DNA of 64,000 nucleotides from Atrichornis clamosus (lineage: Eukaryota; Chordata; Aves; Passeriformes; Menuridae). Shown one piece after another: positions 60,159 to 64,000 of the stretch (the stretch's first letter is position 1; each line of letters opens with the position of its first letter). A program made the translations under genes and the position numbers. Location: contig WBMZ01006410.1 of the NCBI GenBank assembly GCA_013400975.1, positions 62,001 to 126,000 of the forward strand. The letters run 5' to 3'. A model generated the notes under the pieces. It saw only the letters and a program-made list of their open reading frames with translations, was not told the DNA's origin and did no database searches.

Positions 60159-63100
60159 GTAAGTACACTCCCAACAGTTACGGTCCACCTCAGCGGGCCA
60201 CAGCTTCCACGGAAGACTCAAGAGGGCACAAAGTAGAATTTTATGTACTCCATTAAACCTGGAATATCCTCTCCCTTACTGAGGGCCAGATAGCTCTTTC
60301 AGACACACTGATAGGCCATAAATTAAAGCCTACCTGAGTGTTAGTCAGAAGAAATGTAGAAGAAAAAAATTATATGATCCCAAGTGACATGCAATAAAGT
60401 CTCAGGCCGTATTCAGTCCCAGTGCTTGTGAATTACCCACAGTAATTTTGGACGTGCAGAGCTTCACTAACTTACAGTTCATTGCAACTCTCAGAGAGGG
60501 GAAGTTTCAGAGCAATGGAATTCTAGATCCCATCTCCAACACGCTTCCTGAGAAATACTAAAAATTTACAGGGCCTGCAGGAGAATACTCTGTCAGGTCA
60601 AATAAAGTAAGAATGAGAACAGTGTCAGCTGGTATATGAGCTATTCAATGGCAAACAATGCAGGGGTTTTTTTTCAGGTTAAGATGTGTTATTTCTCATG
60701 TCTTAGGTTTAAACAAGGATAGGTTTCTCCTTACATTTTTTACTTATTCATATTATGTATGATAATAGAAATCCTATTCCTCCTTTAGTATTTTAAATAT
60801 TTTACTGACATATGTCATCAATATTGCAATTTTCTGGCTGAGATAATTAATGCTCTAAAAGAAGAAAAAGTCTAGGTTGATTTTATGTTAATTTTGACTT
60901 TTTAGAATTTTGCCCCTTTTCAATTACTCTTGAAAGTTCTTTTCCTTATTTACATATACTAGATATGAAAAAAAACCCCTTAAGAAATGTGTGTTTACCT
61001 ACTTTGAGAGACACAGACAGGGTGGAATTTTCCTTTCCAAACCAATTATACTTGACATGCAGAAACCTTAATTAAAATAATTAAGAGTAGTAAAAGAACA
61101 TGCCCATTCTAGAAACAATTTGTAGCAATCAATAGCAAATTTACATAATTAAATGTACATTTTTTACCTTTCATGTTTGTTCATTTTGCTTTAAAGTAAT
61201 TAAAATAAACTAATTGTCAAAACTATTTATGCAGTCTTAAATTCAAGGAATTCACAGCATTAATAGACATCAGAGAAACTATAAGCTGCAAGTCTTAAAA
61301 TGCACAGGAACAATATGTCAAAGAACTACTATTACAAGTAAACTTTTTCAAATTTTAAAAAGTGTGTTGGTATTCAGCAAGGTTTTAAAAAATGCTGGGT
61401 TTAACCAAGCTACTGATCACTCATAATGAAATGAATAAAACTTTAGACTTGTTTAGCATGCTTCAGGGTTGGGATCTTTTAACTAGTTGTGCCTTGTGAT
61501 CACAGTTTGTAGCTAATGCAATAGGCCAGCTGAATTTTTAAAATTCTCTATTAGAATTTCTTGGGTTTTTTTCCTCAGGATTTTCCATAGTTCACAGTCT
61601 TCAGATTGTTTTGCTAATTGTTTAATTACATAATTGAAATTGAATTATAATGATGAATTTTAATGGTTGTTAATCTTGTGTTATTCCATAAATTTCCAAT
61701 TTCTTTCAACTTACACAGACTGCTCTGCTACTATAATTATTTTGAGGGAGGAATGGAGAAGTCATGCTTATATCAATTTGGAAGTAAGAAAGTAAAAATA
61801 GACTTGTATCAAAACCATGTTATTCCTGAACCTCATCTTAGTAGCATATGATTTGGTATAAGCACTGGTAAAGTGAGCTTAGTTTTCAGGAATGAGACTT
61901 GCAGCCCTTTTTAACAGCACTCTGAAGTCTGTTCCCATGCAAAGTACTGCTTCCTGTGATGTGTGGCCATCTGCCAAGTCCACCTTTGGCAAATATGTCA
62001 GTCCTGAGTGTGAGGATGCTGTCAGCAGAGCTGCTGTCTCCTGCCTTACTGCTCATAGTCTTTGCCTTCGAAGTGACCTTTGCCTTTCCATCATGTGTGC
62101 TGACGTGCAGCGTCATCCTCCCCTGTCCCATTTTCTTTGTGAACAGTACATTATTGAACACTGCTATGTTTAGCTCATATGCCAGGGATGGTTAACGGCA
62201 ACCTCCAAATGTATAGACTAGCTGAGTAGTTTTGCATAGTTTCAGAAATTCTTTCCTAGCTGATTAAGCTTTTGGGGTTACATACCTGCTGAGCATTATC
62301 AGCCTAAGAGGAAGGTAACCCACATGTTATCCTAGACTTTAAACAGAATTTCTCACAGGGGCTTCACTATGTAAATGCGAGACAGAAAACAAGTGTTTAA
62401 TCAAAAAATGGTCTTTGTAAATATGCCTGTTCATGAACAGTTGCAGCTGCTGATAATGCTTTATCTTCATAGACTTCACTGACAATCCTACACAATGTTA
62501 GTGGAAAATCATTTATGCTCTGTGGCCAAACCCAGGCCAATACCCAGGTGGTCCATAAAAGAACACCTGAACTGGATGTTCTCTCTCATGTTATCAATAA
62601 ATTAGCATTTCCCTTGATTTGAGATATCAGGGTCATAGATTGTGTCATAGGAAATGGATTTCTAAAGACCTCTTGACCCTGACACGATTCCACAGGAACA
62701 ACTGTATTTGGCAGCATGTCTGGACTACTTCTCAAAAGGCTAGGGGGAAGTCCAGAGTTTTGGACATTTACTGGCCACTTTTCAACAGCCTTCACTTGAC
62801 AACATCTTGATCAAGGGAAAACTTGAATAAAAATTCAGACATGTTTCAGAGAAAATAAGTAGTCTCTGGTTATGGCAGTCCTAATCGATATAAGAGTTTC
62901 GTTGTGATGGACATATGCATCTGAGCTAATCAGCCTAAGTTTCTTCACAAAATATAATGGAAACAAATCAGCAATTTCTCCAATTTTTGTGTGGCTAAAA
63001 ATGCACAAAGATTACGTTGCTAAAAATGCAATGCAAGTTATATGTCTACTTTGGCATGAAGTGAAGTGAACCCTGAAAGTTCTCATTCATCTCTTCTGAC

Positions 63101-64000
63101 TATAATGAGGGACTGGCTCAGCTGCATCTCCATTTAGATGAATCCCACATTATGGAACCAGTCATAAGCTATTCACAGCTCATATATAAATTCCAATCAG
63201 AAATCAGATGACAGAAGTGCTGACATTGTATTGTATGTTTACAGAGGAATGCTCCCATTTATTAAGCAGTTATGCTCCTAATTTTATCTAAAGACAATCT
63301 TCAGGGAATTTGAGGATTCAGATAAACTGGATAGAAATATTAAGAGAGGTGAAAGCAAAAGTAACTTACCAGTAGAGAACCTCAGACATGTACATAAGAA
63401 CTAATAAAACCAAATGCTCATCTTAAGTGTTGCAAATTATCCTAGTAAGATGTATTTTATAACATTTTTCTCTCTATTTCAGTTTATTACAAACATGAGA
63501 TTACTTCTTTTGTTACTGATAATTTTGCTCTACAACTAGCTCAGTTTTTGCTGGTCACCTCTGAAGAAAACATTCAGCACTAATTTCATAAAGGCAAGAG
63601 TTTTCATTGAAGCAGAGACTAGAAGAGATAACATGGGGTATGCAAACCTTTATGAGTAATATCTGGACACAGACTAGAGGGAAAAGTAGAAAATGAGTAA
63701 CCTGAGAAAAGTTAGGAAGATAGCATTTGAACCTTTGAACCATTCAGTTTCAGGAGGAACATTTTCTATTTATACAAGAAGGAGCAAAGCAAACATAGCA
63801 ATTAACAATCTGGTTAGCTGAACATTTTTAGGTGCTATGCTCTTAATTGTAAAGCAAATGGGTACCCTCAAGTCACACGTAAAAAGAAATTGTAACAACA
63901 CAGCTGTTTAAACTGAAAACAGCCCACTGGTGCAGACCCTGAAGAATCCTAGGTTCACTGCAAGTTTATCTGATCTAAAAAGATGAATCAAGGGGATGGG
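60159..64000 (+). other. ZNF385D: ZNF385D following intron (5' part, continues past the window)
   Basis: Starts with donor GTAAGTAC at 60159. The rest is AT-rich, intron-like sequence with stops in all frames at short intervals. A modestly GC-richer patch at about 61890-62170 is open for about 90 codons on both strands, but I recognise no protein in it. The next exon, expected to begin with Met-Asp-Pro, is not in the window. Confidence 0.85.

Noticed and set aside
59830..60236. Continuous frames over exon 2 in other frames (Ala/Ser-rich and minus-strand Gly/Arg-rich)
   Set aside because: Shadows of the ZNF385D exon; the true frame is the one ending LFPNFNA at the GTAAGT donor.
61886..62195. 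Overlapping 91-93 codon frames on both strands
   Set aside because: Symmetric openness in a locally GC-richer patch; no recognised protein family.
1..64000. Prokaryotic or phage-like systems, CRISPR arrays, tRNA or rRNA genes
   Set aside because: No regularly spaced repeats, no cloverleaf-like sequence recognised, no operon-like packing; the sequence is a vertebrate intron landscape.

Overview
This is vertebrate nuclear DNA from a bird. It is AT-rich, intron-like sequence with almost no long open frames. It carries several CR1 LINE 3' ends, one of which ends in the bird/reptile-type ATTCTGTG octamer repeat, and a solo LTR of a type I recognise from avian ERVL-like elements. The species cannot be fixed from the sequence.

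The window holds the 5' part of one gene, which I identify as ZNF385D (zinc finger protein 385D) on the + strand. The first coding exon ends at 30650. It encodes the short N-terminus MRNIMYF plus the first base of a glycine codon, and ends in a GTAAGT donor. The second exon is 60016-60158. It encodes a proline-rich, hydrophobic stretch ending LFPNFNA, with a clean acceptor and a GTAAGT donor. Spliced together they give the first 55 residues of the protein in one frame (phase 1 junction, phase 0 exit). None of the zinc fingers is in the window; they lie in exons downstream of 64000.

Layout: 1 to about 30280 is 5' flank, or intron of any longer isoform. It carries three CR1 copies (about 1376-1525, 3421-3995 and 11436-11746), a 729-bp solo LTR with a perfect 5-bp target duplication (7557-8285), and a probable old MIR-type SINE remnant (about 18126-18235). 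About 30283-30628 is the putative promoter and 5' UTR. 30651-60015 is a 29.4-kb intron with a GC-rich anomaly (about 33583-34130), A/C-rich tracts, a fourth CR1 (about 51048-51430), one or two MIR-like remnants, and a (TG)14 tract just upstream of the exon 2 branch-point region. 60159-64000 is the start of the next intron.

I see no prokaryote-like operon, CRISPR array, tRNA or rRNA gene, and no convincing second protein-coding gene. The most interesting points are the tiny first exon with an overlapping out-of-frame upstream ATG, the TG repeat beside the exon 2 splice site, the intact-ended solo LTR, and the unexplained GC-rich, CpG-rich island inside the intron.
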